Below, one piece after another: positions 24,556 through 33,724 of a stretch of DNA of 64,000 nucleotides. The notes under the pieces are model-generated. The model saw nothing but the letters and a program-made list of their open reading frames with translations, was not told where the DNA came from and ran no database searches. How positions within the stretch are numbered: the stretch's first letter is position 1; every line of letters begins with the position of its first letter. The translations under genes were made by a program, and so were the position numbers. This DNA comes from JABCPE02 sp963506915 (lineage in GTDB: Bacteria; Bacteroidota; Bacteroidia; Flavobacteriales; Weeksellaceae), in NCBI GenBank assembly GCA_963506915.1, contig CAUORE010000005.1:3991-67990 (forward strand), written 5' to 3'.

Positions 24556-25866
24556 TTATTTTGATGCTATATGTGATTCTTTACCTGAGTCATTAGTCAA
24601 TTCAAATGTAACTCTTCTCACTAATCTTCTAGCTCCTGCAGACTTAGCTTTAGTTTTCTTATCTATTCCCTTTCCTTGAGATGCTAGTCTTGATGTATCT
24701 ACTCCCATCTCAACCAATAATTGCTTAACTGCATCTGCTCTCTTCTTAGATAGTTTCTCATTGTATCCTGCATTTCCTACTTGGTCTGTGTAACCTATTA
24801 TATTAAGTTTAGCATCTGGATTTTGTTTCAAATAGTTTGCTACGAAACCTACTGCCCACAATGAACCATCCTGAGGCTCAGAAGAATCAAATCCAAAGTA
24901 AGCATTAACATATCCTTTTTCTATAAGCTCTTTAGCTGGGTCTACACTTTCTACAATAATATTATTGTTATTTGTATTTTGATTGTTATTAGATGCTATA
25001 TTACTGTTACTTACATCTCCATTTTCATCATCTTCAAAATCATTTTCATCATCAGATTTCACATTATTATTAGCAAGTCTAGGATCTTTATCAGATTCTA
25101 TACGCTGACCATTTGCTGTTATATCACTTCCTCCTCTTGTTATACGATTATCTACTGTTTTCTCATTTTGAGCAACCTTTTTCTCTTTCTCTTCTTCTCT
25201 CTTTACACCATACCAATCTGCATGAACTTGTTTTTTACCTAAAGCAATCTGAAGTCCTGCAGTAGCAGTAAAATTAAGTCCTTGGAAATTAACATTTCTC
25301 ATTGGAGTTACATTAGGGTCTCTTGTTAGACTTTCTCCATTGAATGTATAATGTTGTGTCAAATACCAATTAAATGTACCACTCAAAAGTAATGTTATTC
25401 TATCACTAAGACGAACCTGAGGTGTGATACCAAATATAATAATTCCTAAGTTATCAACTCCTTTAAAGCTTTTTGATGTCATATGTCCATATCCTACCCC
25501 AAAGTGAGCTAATAACCCAAAGTTTTTAGTAAAGTCTTCAAAAGACAAAGCACGCCCTAAATTAGCCACCCCTTGAACATTCACATTCCATATTCTAGTA
25601 GCGAATTTAGGAGAATTTCCTGCATTCTGAAGTTGGTCAAACCCTCCACCTAAACGAAGACCAAATTTATTATTGAACATGTAACGAACTCCTCCATTTG
25701 CAGTCCAAACATTCGGAACTGAAGCGAAATATCCTTCAGAAAAACCTGAAGAAGATAATATACTTACCCCTCCACTTGCATCAATAGACCACTTGTTATA
25801 ATCTTGAGCATTAACACCCAAAGAAAGCAAGATAGTCATAACAAAAGCTAAGAATTGTCTTTTCAT
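24556..25866 (-). CDS. OmpA-family outer membrane protein
   Basis: A 436-residue precursor with a signal peptide (cleavage after about VNAQ, residue 21), an N-terminal beta-barrel-like region (about 25-215), an acidic Asn-rich linker (about 235-300) and a C-terminal OmpA domain that binds peptidoglycan. The OmpA domain is shown by YFGFDSSEPQDGSLWAVGF, IIGYTDQVGNAGYN and SKKRADAVKQLLVEMGV. It is likely an abundant porin or cell-wall anchor. The linker, with runs such as NQNTNNNNI, is a low-complexity spacer. A promoter box is 89 bases upstream. Confidence 0.85.
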   Translation of the reverse strand: MKRQFLAFVMTILLSLGVNAQDYNKWSIDASGGVSILSSSGFSEGYFASVPNVWTANGGVRYMFNNKFGLRLGGGFDQLQNAGNSPKFATRIWNVNVQGVANLGRALSFEDFTKNFGLLAHFGVGYGHMTSKSFKGVDNLGIIIFGITPQVRLSDRITLLLSGTFNWYLTQHYTFNGESLTRDPNVTPMRNVNFQGLNFTATAGLQIALGKKQVHADWYGVKREEEKEKKVAQNEKTVDNRITRGGSDITANGQRIESDKDPRLANNNVKSDDENDFEDDENGDVSNSNIASNNNQNTNNNNIIVESVDPAKELIEKGYVNAYFGFDSSEPQDGSLWAVGFVANYLKQNPDAKLNIIGYTDQVGNAGYNEKLSKKRADAVKQLLVEMGVDTSRLASQGKGIDKKTKAKSAGARRLVRRVTFELTNDSGKESHIASK

Positions 25867-25954
25867 AATCTATAATTTTAATTTATAGTAAATCTAATTG
25901 TTTCAGTTAAAGAAAACAACCCACTTTATGACCCAGTGAGTATAATTCATTGAG

Positions 25955-25962
25955 CAAATATA
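25955..25962 (-). promoter_or_regulatory. Promoter -7 box for the OmpA-family gene
   Basis: Reads TATATTTG on the minus strand (TAnnTTTG), giving a leader of about 85 bases before the ATG at 25866. Confidence 0.45.
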
Positions 25963-26020
25963 CAAAAAAAATACATATCTACCTAATAATCACCTAAAAA
26001 AATATTTTTTTCTGCATGAA

Positions 26021-26054
26021 TTTACATATGTTTTATGTTTTTCACATATGTAAA
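26021..26054. repeat. Ten-base inverted repeat upstream of the OmpA-family gene
   Basis: TTTACATATG (26021-26030) and CATATGTAAA (26045-26054) are perfect complements with a 14-base loop. It lies between the 3' end of the methyltransferase gene at 26119 and the OmpA-family promoter, so it may be an operator or part of a transcript end; no T-run follows immediately on either strand. Confidence 0.4.
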
Positions 26055-26118
26055 TAACTAATAAAAACCTCCTATTTATAGGCTTTTATGACTTTTCTTG
26101 ATTAAAATGAAAAAAAAA

Positions 26119-26844
26119 TTATTTTTTTGAAAATATTTGTCCTAAAATAATACCTGTTGCCATAGAAACATTAAGACTTTCAGTATGTTGAAGTTTTCCA
26201 AATCTTGGAATTGTAATATTTTGAGAAACAAGTTTTTTTATCTCTGGACGGATTCCATTCCCTTCATTGCCCAAAATAAGATAAAAACGCTCTGGAAATT
26301 CTGTCTTGTAAAGACTCTGTCCTACCATATCTGTTCCGAAAACAGGGCGATCAGAATTTTGTAGAAGTGATACTATATCCTTATATATAATATTAACCCT
26401 TGTGAAAGATCCCATAGTCGCTTGGATCACTTTTGGATTATAAAAATCCACACAATCCTCACTACAAACAATCTGCTCTATCCCAAACCAATCAGCCAAA
26501 CGAATAATAGTTCCCAAATTACCAGGGTCCTGCACATTATCTAAAACCAACTGAATAGGCGTTTCTATGGAAGTGTTTTCCTTTAGTTCACAGACAGCAA
26601 CAGAATTTTTAGGATTTTGTAATAGACTAATTTTTCTTAATTCTCGTTCTGTAATTAGATTGGTTTTAAATGATTGAAAATCAGGATTAGATATATCTAT
26701 ACTAAAAATCTCCTTGACTTTATAAGAAGATTTTTTTAGTTCTCGGATAATTTTATCTCCTTCAACCAAGAATAAATTGTATTTTTGTCTAAATTTTTTT
26801 TTATCTAGAGATTGTAAAATTTTAATAGTATGAGCAGTAAGCAT
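26119..26844 (-). CDS. SpoU/TrmH family RNA methyltransferase
   Basis: This SAM-dependent methyltransferase belongs to the SpoU (TrmH/RlmB) branch of SPOUT enzymes, which 2'-O-methylate ribose in tRNA or rRNA. The motifs are LVLDNVQDPGNLGTIIRLAD, LILGNEGNGIRPE and the final IPRFGKLQHTESLNVSMA block. The start is chosen at Met10 of the longest frame (26844), giving 241 residues and the family's usual short substrate-binding N-terminus. The start overlaps the tamL start by 15 bases in opposite directions. RlmB and TrmL-like members cannot be separated here. Confidence 0.85.
   Translation of the reverse strand: MLTAHTIKILQSLDKKKFRQKYNLFLVEGDKIIRELKKSSYKVKEIFSIDISNPDFQSFKTNLITERELRKISLLQNPKNSVAVCELKENTSIETPIQLVLDNVQDPGNLGTIIRLADWFGIEQIVCSEDCVDFYNPKVIQATMGSFTRVNIIYKDIVSLLQNSDRPVFGTDMVGQSLYKTEFPERFYLILGNEGNGIRPEIKKLVSQNITIPRFGKLQHTESLNVSMATGIILGQIFSKK
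26780..26787 (+). promoter_or_regulatory. Promoter -7 box for tamL, inside the methyltransferase gene
   Basis: TATTTTTG matches TAnnTTTG and lies 43 bases before the tamL ATG, within the 5' part of the opposing methyltransferase coding sequence. Confidence 0.4.
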
Positions 26845-29421
26845 AGTCGTAAATATTTTCAAAAATATCATATATTTTTATCTCTCACAATAATTCTGGC
26901 ATTATTTTATGCCTGTACCACCAATAAAGTCCCTAAAGGTCAGTATCTTTTAACAAAAAATAATTTTAAATTTACTGATGGCTCTGTCTATTCTAGTGGA
27001 GTATCCGACTATGTTTCCCAAAAACCTAATGGAAAAACGCTTTTTGTTTTTCCTATGAGTTTATGGTTTTATAATATGGCAAATCGTAAATACGATACCA
27101 TATTAAATAGATATATGAACTACCCTTCTCACCTTAGAAATAGTAAACTTAGAGATACACTTTCTATCAGAGCTGGGCATCCAGAATATGTGGGCAGAAG
27201 TATGCTTTTGAGTAGAATGCTTCATAACATAGGGAAAGCTCCTGTCATTCTTGATGAAAACAAAACTAGACTAAGTGCTAATGGCATCAAAAAATACCTG
27301 ATATACAGAGGATACTGGGATACAGAGGTGGAATACAGCATCAAGAAAGATTCTTCTGCTAAAAAAGCTCAAAATATCTTTACAATCACTCATAAAGACC
27401 CTACCTATATAAGTGAGTACAACCATAATATTCCCTATCCTGATATAAGGGCTATTTATGAAAATAATTATGACAAAAGTCTTGTAAAGAAAGGAAATAT
27501 CCTAAACCAAGCTCATCTAGAAAATGAAATAAAAAGAATCAACGAGCTGATGAGAGCTGAAGGATATTATAACTTTAATAGTAATAATGAAGAAATATTT
27601 TTTACTGCAGATACTCTAAAGAGCAGAAAACAGGTTCCTTTGACATTAGAAATAAGAAAAGACACTATCGGTGGGCGATATAAAAGACACACAATAGGAA
27701 AAATAGAAATTTATATAAAAGACAAGCCTTCTGATTCCACAATTATAGAGAAAAAAATAGGTGATGTTACCATCAGAAGAATGGACCGCTACTTCAAGTC
27801 AAGACCTCTTTGGAGAGCTGTCACTGTAGATAGTGGTGAAGTCTATAACCAAAAAAGAATAGACCTTACAAGAAGAAACCTTATTGCTCTTGATAATTTT
27901 AGTATCGTAAATGCTAATCCTTTGACAAGAAGATCAAAAGAAGCTCCTAATGACAGCATCTTAGACCTTCGCTACACGCTTATTCCTTTGCAAAGGTATA
28001 ACCTAAAACTGGCTACTGACCTGCATTATTCGCAAATTCTAAACTTTGGAATTTCACCAAGTTTGGAATTTACGAGTAGAAATATATTCCGAGGAGGAGA
28101 AAACCTGAATCTAAGTCTTTCGGGAATTATCGGTACAACTGGAAATGAAAAAGGCAAGTTTTTCAACGCCTATGAGACTTCAGCCGAAGTTTCACTGAAA
28201 TTGCCTAGATTTATTTCGCCTTTTAATATGGACAAAATCATACCACGCCGATTTTCGCCATCTTCCTCTATCATTTTTGGAGCATCTGTGCAGAATAATA
28301 TCGGTCTAGGGAGAATCAACTTCAATGGTGGGATAAACTATTTCTTGAATGTAAATGATGTGGTTTCGCACCGTTTCACCCTGCTGAACTCTCTACTGAG
28401 TATCACCAGAAACAAGGACAACTACTATGATTTGTTCCCTAATGACAAGATTGTTCGTGATGATATTTTTGGGCTTTATCAAAGTATAAATCCTACTTTG
28501 GTTTCGCAGTTTTATAATGGAAATGTAACTTCTGATGCTGTTTCTAAAGCAATCTTAGATGATCACAACTTTACAAACAGCCTAAATTTTGCCGACCAAT
28601 ATCAGATGACTTTATTTGAACAATCACTTCTTAACAAGGAGAGACAAACTCAGGATGTTATCATTTTTGGACTAAATTACAATTTCCTTTACAATGAATT
28701 GGGTAAAAAATATTTCAAACATCCATTCTATTTCAATGCTAAATTTGAGTTATCAGGAAACACGCTGAGTTTATTGGATAATATATTCAAATTTGAGAGA
28801 AGAGATGAAAGTATAGTGCATGACAAAGCCCAAAGAAGTATTTTTGGAACGGTATATTCTCAGTTTGCAAAATTAGATTTAGACATCAGAAAATATTTTA
28901 ACTTTAATGATGGTAGACAATCCCTTATTTTGAGACAATTTATAGGAATAGGGCTGCCATATGGAAACTCCAAAAACATGCCTTTTGCTCGTGCTTATTA
29001 TAATGGTGGTTCCAATGATATCAGAGCTTGGAAAGCCTACGGCGGACTGGGACCTTCTGATTCTCAGCTAAATGAAAACATCAGAACCTACATGATGGGG
29101 AATATGAAACTGACCACCAACATAGAATATCGTTTTATGATGAATAATATGTTCCATGGAGCCTTGTTCACGGATTTAGGAAACACTTGGTCTATAGGCG
29201 AAGAAAAAAATGACAACGCATTCAAATTCAATAAATTCTATAAACAAATGGGAATTGGCAGTGGCTTTGGAATTAGAATGAATATCGCTTATGTCACTTT
29301 CAGGCTGGATTTTGCTTACAAAGTCTACGACCCGAACAAACCTGAAGGACAGAAATGGGTAGCTTCTAAAATTAATCTGCTAGACCCTACTGTAAACTTC
29401 GCGATAGGATATCCTTTCTAA
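26830..29421 (+). CDS. tamL: TamL: lipidated BamA/TamA-family outer membrane protein
   Basis: An 863-residue protein with an N-terminal hydrophobic segment ending in Cys29 (FYACTTNKVP), POTRA-like domains to about residue 390, and a C-terminal 16-strand beta-barrel of the Bac_surface_Ag type, ending in the signature VTFRLDFAYKV and TVNFAIGYPF. It fits TamL, the lipoprotein variant of TamA found in Bacteroidota, which cooperates with TamB in outer membrane assembly. TamB is not encoded in the window. The start overlaps the methyltransferase 5' end, which leaves no space for a separate intergenic promoter. A strong terminator follows. Confidence 0.9.
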   Translation: MSSKHSRKYFQKYHIFLSLTIILALFYACTTNKVPKGQYLLTKNNFKFTDGSVYSSGVSDYVSQKPNGKTLFVFPMSLWFYNMANRKYDTILNRYMNYPSHLRNSKLRDTLSIRAGHPEYVGRSMLLSRMLHNIGKAPVILDENKTRLSANGIKKYLIYRGYWDTEVEYSIKKDSSAKKAQNIFTITHKDPTYISEYNHNIPYPDIRAIYENNYDKSLVKKGNILNQAHLENEIKRINELMRAEGYYNFNSNNEEIFFTADTLKSRKQVPLTLEIRKDTIGGRYKRHTIGKIEIYIKDKPSDSTIIEKKIGDVTIRRMDRYFKSRPLWRAVTVDSGEVYNQKRIDLTRRNLIALDNFSIVNANPLTRRSKEAPNDSILDLRYTLIPLQRYNLKLATDLHYSQILNFGISPSLEFTSRNIFRGGENLNLSLSGIIGTTGNEKGKFFNAYETSAEVSLKLPRFISPFNMDKIIPRRFSPSSSIIFGASVQNNIGLGRINFNGGINYFLNVNDVVSHRFTLLNSLLSITRNKDNYYDLFPNDKIVRDDIFGLYQSINPTLVSQFYNGNVTSDAVSKAILDDHNFTNSLNFADQYQMTLFEQSLLNKERQTQDVIIFGLNYNFLYNELGKKYFKHPFYFNAKFELSGNTLSLLDNIFKFERRDESIVHDKAQRSIFGTVYSQFAKLDLDIRKYFNFNDGRQSLILRQFIGIGLPYGNSKNMPFARAYYNGGSNDIRAWKAYGGLGPSDSQLNENIRTYMMGNMKLTTNIEYRFMMNNMFHGALFTDLGNTWSIGEEKNDNAFKFNKFYKQMGIGSGFGIRMNIAYVTFRLDFAYKVYDPNKPEGQKWVASKINLLDPTVNFAIGYPF
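26860..26867 (-). promoter_or_regulatory. Promoter -7 box for the methyltransferase, inside tamL
   Basis: Reads TATTTTTG on the minus strand, 16 bases upstream of the chosen start at 26844, within the tamL coding sequence. Confidence 0.4.
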
Positions 29422-29430
29422 ACTTACTAT

Positions 29431-29466
29431 AAAAAGGTTCAAGACAAAATATCTTGAACCTTTTTT
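29431..29466. terminator. Bidirectional terminator after tamL
   Basis: AAAAAGGTTCAAGA and its complement TCTTGAACCTTTTT are separated by seven bases, with A-run to the left and T-run to the right, between convergent genes. Confidence 0.85.
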
Positions 29467-29496
29467 ATTTATCTAGCTTTTAAGAAATTAAAACAG

Positions 29497-30012
29497 CTAT
29501 AATCTTCTTGCTGATTTTATCTTTTTTATACTTTTCTGATACAAAATATCATCTTTCATTTTTTCATCTAAGAACTTATTTATTTCATTCAAGTAATTAA
29601 TAACTTTTCTATTTGTATTAGTTTCGGCATAACCCTCATAAATCGAGATTCTATGATTTTTACTAAACATTATACTTGCACTATTTTTACTCGAAAATAT
29701 TTCAGCTTCTTCCATTAGTCCATTTATATCATCAATATCATATTTGATATATAAATTATTTAAATAATCTATTTCCTTTTTTGACAAATTTATTTTTATT
29801 GTCGCCATATGTGGAAACTCAGAATACTCTGGACACTCAGAATAATCATTAAATATATTAAAATGATTCACTATCAATTTCTTATTTTCAAAATCAATTA
29901 AATATCCTTCTCCATACATAATTGATAGTTTGTCATTAGGAGGTAATACTATCTTTTTTTCTGAACAAGAAAAAATCGTAAAAAACAAAGATAACATCAA
30001 AAGTTTTTTCAT
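29497..30012 (-). CDS. Putative small lipoprotein, unknown function
   Basis: A 171-residue protein with a lipoprotein signal ending LFFTIFSC (Cys16). The rest is acidic in the middle (ISEWSEK type pattern absent), with DKLSIMYGEGYLIDFENKKL, and a basic Lys/Ile-rich end (QKSIKKIKSARRL). No family recognised. AT content is high compared with its neighbours and its codon use is consistent with the genome's less constrained genes. It has a good promoter box upstream. It is convergent with tamL and divergent from ychF. Confidence 0.55.
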   Translation of the reverse strand: MKKLLMLSLFFTIFSCSEKKIVLPPNDKLSIMYGEGYLIDFENKKLIVNHFNIFNDYSECPEYSEFPHMATIKINLSKKEIDYLNNLYIKYDIDDINGLMEEAEIFSSKNSASIMFSKNHRISIYEGYAETNTNRKVINYLNEINKFLDEKMKDDILYQKSIKKIKSARRL

Positions 30013-30035
30013 AATCTAATTTATATAACTTGTAA

Positions 30036-30043
30036 CAAATATA
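30036..30043 (-). promoter_or_regulatory. Promoter -7 box for the small lipoprotein
   Basis: Reads TATATTTG on the minus strand, 24 bases before the ATG at 30012. Confidence 0.45.
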
Positions 30044-30086
30044 TGAAAATATTAAATCAGCTTGGATTCATTTTATAGAATGCATA

Positions 30087-30120
30087 TTGTCTAAATAATC
30101 GATAATATTTTTTATCTTTG
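30087..30120 (+). promoter_or_regulatory. Promoter for ychF
   Basis: TTG at 30087-30089, a 23-base spacer and TATCTTTG at 30113-30120 match the Bacteroidetes -33/-7 pattern, 50 bases before the ychF ATG. Confidence 0.6.
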
Positions 30121-30169
30121 CAGATGGTAAAAACAAGGTGTATTTGCCTTTTGAATAAAATATAAATTT

Positions 30170-31261
30170 ATGAAATGTGGAATTGTGGGCTTGCCCAATG
30201 TAGGAAAATCTACCCTTTTTAATTGTTTGAGTAACGCTAAAGCACAGTCAGCAAACTATCCTTTCTGTACCATAGAACCGAATGTAGGAACGGTTTCTGT
30301 GCCAGACCCTAGACTGTTCGAATTAGAGAAAATAGTAAAACCAGAGCGTGTCCTTCCTACCGTAGTAGAAATTGTAGACATCGCAGGGCTGGTAAAAGGA
30401 GCGAGCAAGGGAGAAGGTCTTGGAAATCAGTTTCTTGCAAACATCCGTGAGTGTGATGCTATCATCCATATGCTTAGATGTTTTGAAAACGGAAACATCG
30501 TCCATGTGGAAGGTTCTGTAGACCCACTGAGAGACAAAGAAATCATAGATATAGAACTACAGCTCAAGGACTTAGAAGTTCTTGGAAAGGCTATAGAAAA
30601 AGCTAAAAAACAAATAAAATCTGGCAAAAAAGAAGATGTCCAGACTTATGAAACTCTCGTAAAACTAAACGAGTTCATAGAAAGCGGAAAAAATGCAAGA
30701 GAATTCCCAGCGGATGATTTTGCTAAATCAATCATCGATGAAATTCATCTTTTGACTAAAAAACCTGTTCTCTATGTGTGTAATGTAGATGAGGACTCTA
30801 TCCGAAACGGAAACCCTTGGATTGCTAAAATAGAAGAAATGGCAGCCAAAGAAGGTTCTGATACTCTGGTAATTGCAGCACAGATAGAAGCTGATATCAA
30901 CGAGCTGGAAACCTACGAAGAACGCCAAATTTTCTTGGAAGAACTAGGGCTGAAAGAACCAGGTGTCAATCGTCTTATCCGCCAAGCTTATCATTTGCTA
31001 AAACTTCAGACCTATTTCACTGCTGGTGTGAAAGAAGTCCGAGCATGGACTATAGGCATCGGATGGACTGCGCCACAGGCGGCTGGAGTGATTCACTCAG
31101 ATTTTGAAAAAGGATTTATCCGCGCAGAAGTGATGAAATATGAAGATTTTATACACTATGGTTCTGAACTAAAAGTAAAAGAAGCAGGAAAACTCTCCGT
31201 AGAGGGTAAAGAATACATCGTACAAGATGGAGACATTATGCATTTTAGATTTAATGTTTAA
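30170..31261 (+). CDS. ychF: Redox-regulated P-loop ATPase YchF
   Basis: YchF is an Obg-like ATPase that associates with the ribosome and affects oxidative-stress responses. The 363-residue protein begins MKCGIVGLPNVGKSTLFN, with the NYPFCTIEPN motif just after, and DIAGLVKGASKGEGLGNQF as G3-like motif. The specificity motif of GTPases is altered in this family to give ATP preference. A coiled-coil insertion and a C-terminal TGS-like domain (FTAGVKEVRAWTIGIGWTAPQAAGVIHSDFEKGF, in pieces) complete it. It is monocistronic between promoter and terminator. Confidence 0.96.
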   Translation: MKCGIVGLPNVGKSTLFNCLSNAKAQSANYPFCTIEPNVGTVSVPDPRLFELEKIVKPERVLPTVVEIVDIAGLVKGASKGEGLGNQFLANIRECDAIIHMLRCFENGNIVHVEGSVDPLRDKEIIDIELQLKDLEVLGKAIEKAKKQIKSGKKEDVQTYETLVKLNEFIESGKNAREFPADDFAKSIIDEIHLLTKKPVLYVCNVDEDSIRNGNPWIAKIEEMAAKEGSDTLVIAAQIEADINELETYEERQIFLEELGLKEPGVNRLIRQAYHLLKLQTYFTAGVKEVRAWTIGIGWTAPQAAGVIHSDFEKGFIRAEVMKYEDFIHYGSELKVKEAGKLSVEGKEYIVQDGDIMHFRFNV

Positions 31262-31294
31262 ACATTTGAATTTTTCTCATATTATTTTTAATTA

Positions 31295-31329
31295 AAAAGG
31301 TCAGTTGCACATTAGCAACTGACTTTTTT
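31295..31329. terminator. Bidirectional terminator after ychF
   Basis: GTCAGTTGC and GCAACTGAC (31300-31308, 31315-31323) enclose a six-base loop, with T-run to the right and A-run to the left. Confidence 0.85.
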
Positions 31330-31330
31330 G

Positions 31331-32656
31331 TTATAAAATTCCTCTTGCTTTGATTTCCAAATATTTGTTTATTACCTCTATATTTAGATTTTCTGGAAGC
31401 GTATAAACCGTGAATATTCCGTATTTTCTCAGCTCTTGGATAATTAGTTTTTTCTCAAACTCCAGCTTTTCAGCGATAATCTCATCATAGACTTCTTGAA
31501 TATTTTCTGGCTTTTTATTCATTAAATCATTCAGTTCAGAATTTTTAAAAAATATAACTACCAAAAGGTGATTTCTCGCGATACCACGCAGGTATTTCAT
31601 TTGTCTATTAACGGCATCCAGCGTTTCAAAATTAGTGAAAAGCAGCACCAAACTCCTTTGGCTGATGGTGGTTTTCACATCTTGATAAAGTCGGCTGAAA
31701 TCACTTTCATAAAAATTGGTTTTGATGTTATAAAGCGCCTCTGATATTTTTTTCAGCTGACCAGACTTTTGCTCCGCCTGAACCTTATTCTCTGTCTTTT
31801 GGGAAAAAGTCATCATCCCCGCTCGGTCGCTCTTCTTCAAAATGATATGCGAAAGCGCCATCACTGCATTTATGGAATAATCCAAGAGACTCAGCCCCTG
31901 GAAAGGCATCTGCATCGTCCTTCCTTTATCTATCAGCATATAGATTCTTTGGGATCTTTCATCTTGGTACTGATTGACCATCAGCTTGTTAGCCTTAGAA
32001 GTAGCCTTCCAGTTGATACTCCTTATATCGTCTCCCTGCACATAATCCCGTATCTGCTCAAACTCCATCGTATGCCCCAGTTTTCTGATTTTTTTAATCC
32101 CTCCAAGCAAAAACTCGTTCTGAAGAGCCATCAGCTCATATTTACGAAGATGAACAAAAGAAGGATAACTCGGCAAAGAAGCTTCTTTCTGAAAAACGAA
32201 TTTCCTAGAAACGAGACCAATAGGACTTTTCGCATAAATATTCAGCCCTCCAAAGACATACTCCCCCCTTTCTTTTGGGATTAAAATATATTCAAAAAAC
32301 GAACTACCCTGCGGCAAAATGGTCTTTTTTATCAAAAAATCCCTTTTTTGGAACTGGAATGGAATTTCATCTATAATTTTCAAATCCACTCGAAATGGAT
32401 AATTATTTTTAATGTCTATTTTCACAGAATTTTCATCGCCATTAGATAATTTTTCAGGCAAAATTCTTTGGGAATAGATTGCATCTTTTTGGTTAAATAA
32501 AAGCAGTGAATCCACGATGAAAAGCACCACCAAAAGACACAAAAGCCCATGAGTAAACCATGTAAGTTCTGGAAAGAAAAACGCCAAAAAATAGCACAGC
32601 CCTACCCCTGTCAGAATATGAAAAAATCTATGATTGATATAAAAACGCTTCCACAT
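31331..32656 (-). CDS. DUF58 / von Willebrand-type membrane-anchored protein
   Basis: The 441-residue protein has two N-terminal membrane segments (about 10-60) and the DUF58 core: EQIRDYVQGDDIRSINWKAT followed by NKLMVNQYQDERSQRIYMLI, and a vWA-like fold afterwards with RTMQMPFQGLSLLDYSINA. DUF58 proteins usually accompany MoxR ATPases and other vWA proteins in envelope or chaperone clusters; no MoxR gene is seen here, only the DUF368 gene 15 bases upstream. Its start is fixed by the hydrophobic N-terminus. Function is unknown. Confidence 0.85.
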   Translation of the reverse strand: MWKRFYINHRFFHILTGVGLCYFLAFFFPELTWFTHGLLCLLVVLFIVDSLLLFNQKDAIYSQRILPEKLSNGDENSVKIDIKNNYPFRVDLKIIDEIPFQFQKRDFLIKKTILPQGSSFFEYILIPKERGEYVFGGLNIYAKSPIGLVSRKFVFQKEASLPSYPSFVHLRKYELMALQNEFLLGGIKKIRKLGHTMEFEQIRDYVQGDDIRSINWKATSKANKLMVNQYQDERSQRIYMLIDKGRTMQMPFQGLSLLDYSINAVMALSHIILKKSDRAGMMTFSQKTENKVQAEQKSGQLKKISEALYNIKTNFYESDFSRLYQDVKTTISQRSLVLLFTNFETLDAVNRQMKYLRGIARNHLLVVIFFKNSELNDLMNKKPENIQEVYDEIIAEKLEFEKKLIIQELRKYGIFTVYTLPENLNIEVINKYLEIKARGIL

Positions 32657-32671
32657 ATCTTTTATTACTGG

Positions 32672-33598
32672 TTAATCATTTTGCATTTTTGATGCCCATT
32701 TTTCAATTCCATAAATCAAAACAAACCCTGCAAAAGCCAGTCCCACAGCCAATAAAATCTGAGGTTCTCCAGCGAAATCCGAAGGCAAAACGCTCTTTTC
32801 CAACAAAATAATTTCCTTCCCATGAGCATCTATTTCCTTATCCAAAACCTCTTTCCATGGCCATACTTTATTCAGAGAACCGATGATAAAGCCTGTAAGC
32901 CCAGCCATCGTGGTATTTTTTTTGTGTTCAAAAAGCCATTTCAAAGCCTTGGAAAAACTCAAAATTCCTGCCACAGCTCCCAGTCCTACAATGGATAAAA
33001 CCTTTAAATCAAAAGTATCCAGTGCATTCAGCACCGTATGATAAGCCCCTAAAAGCACCAAAATAAACGCTCCCGAAATCCCTGGCAAAATCATCGCACA
33101 GATAGCCAAAGCCCCTGCAAAAAACAAGAAAACATGCCCGTTATTATTCACCAATGGAGGAATAACCGTGATGTAATATGCTGTAAATGCAGCTATTACA
33201 ATCGCAAGAACCGCTGGAACATCCCATTTCTTGATATCTTTCCACAGAAAAAGAACACTCGCCATCATCAGCCCAAAGAAGAAAGACCAAACCGCTATCG
33301 GATGTGTTGCGAGAAGGTATTTGATGCCTTTTGCTAGGGATAAAATACTGATTCCTATCCCCAAAAATAGAGCCACAAAAAAATTCCCATTGATGTATTC
33401 CCATGCAGATTTTATCCCTTCTTTTCTTAAAATTTTTACTGCCGTAAAATTGATTTTATTGATAGAATCTATAAGCTCTTGGTAAATCCCTGATATGAAA
33501 GCAATAGTCCCCCCAGAAACCCCAGGCACCACATCAGCAGCTCCCATCGCCACACCGCGAAGTGTAATGAATAGATAATCCTTCAAAGTCCTTTTCAT
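32672..33598 (-). CDS. DUF368 family membrane protein
   Basis: A 308-residue protein with eight to ten membrane helices and the DUF368 signature GAADVVPGVSGGTIAFISGIYQELI at its N-terminus (residues about 17-41), repeated later as MILPGISGAFILVLLGAY, which shows an internal duplication. Some DUF368 proteins are proposed lipid-phosphate transporters, such as undecaprenyl-phosphate translocases (PopT and UptA families); I state this as family knowledge and apply it cautiously. It precedes DUF58 in the same direction, and a TATTTTTG box is 18 bases upstream. Confidence 0.85.
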   Translation of the reverse strand: MKRTLKDYLFITLRGVAMGAADVVPGVSGGTIAFISGIYQELIDSINKINFTAVKILRKEGIKSAWEYINGNFFVALFLGIGISILSLAKGIKYLLATHPIAVWSFFFGLMMASVLFLWKDIKKWDVPAVLAIVIAAFTAYYITVIPPLVNNNGHVFLFFAGALAICAMILPGISGAFILVLLGAYHTVLNALDTFDLKVLSIVGLGAVAGILSFSKALKWLFEHKKNTTMAGLTGFIIGSLNKVWPWKEVLDKEIDAHGKEIILLEKSVLPSDFAGEPQILLAVGLAFAGFVLIYGIEKWASKMQND

Positions 33599-33615
33599 AA
33601 AATTCTTATATGCTA

Positions 33616-33623
33616 CAAAAATA
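33616..33623 (-). promoter_or_regulatory. Promoter -7 box for the DUF368-DUF58 unit
   Basis: Reads TATTTTTG on the minus strand, 18 bases before the start at 33598. Confidence 0.45.
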
Positions 33624-33688
33624 CATTATTTTGCTGTAAATCTGTGAAAGAATATTCCGTTTTTTACTCATCAAAACCTATGAAACAA

Positions 33689-33718
33689 AAAAGCCTGACA
33701 AAATTTGTCAAGCCTTTT
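33689..33718 (-). terminator. Terminator after the M1 aminopeptidase gene
   Basis: A near-perfect inverted repeat (AAGCCTGACAAA and TTTGTCAAGCCTT) is followed on the minus strand by T-rich sequence, just beyond the gene stop at 33725. Confidence 0.75.
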
Positions 33719-33724
33719 GGGTTT

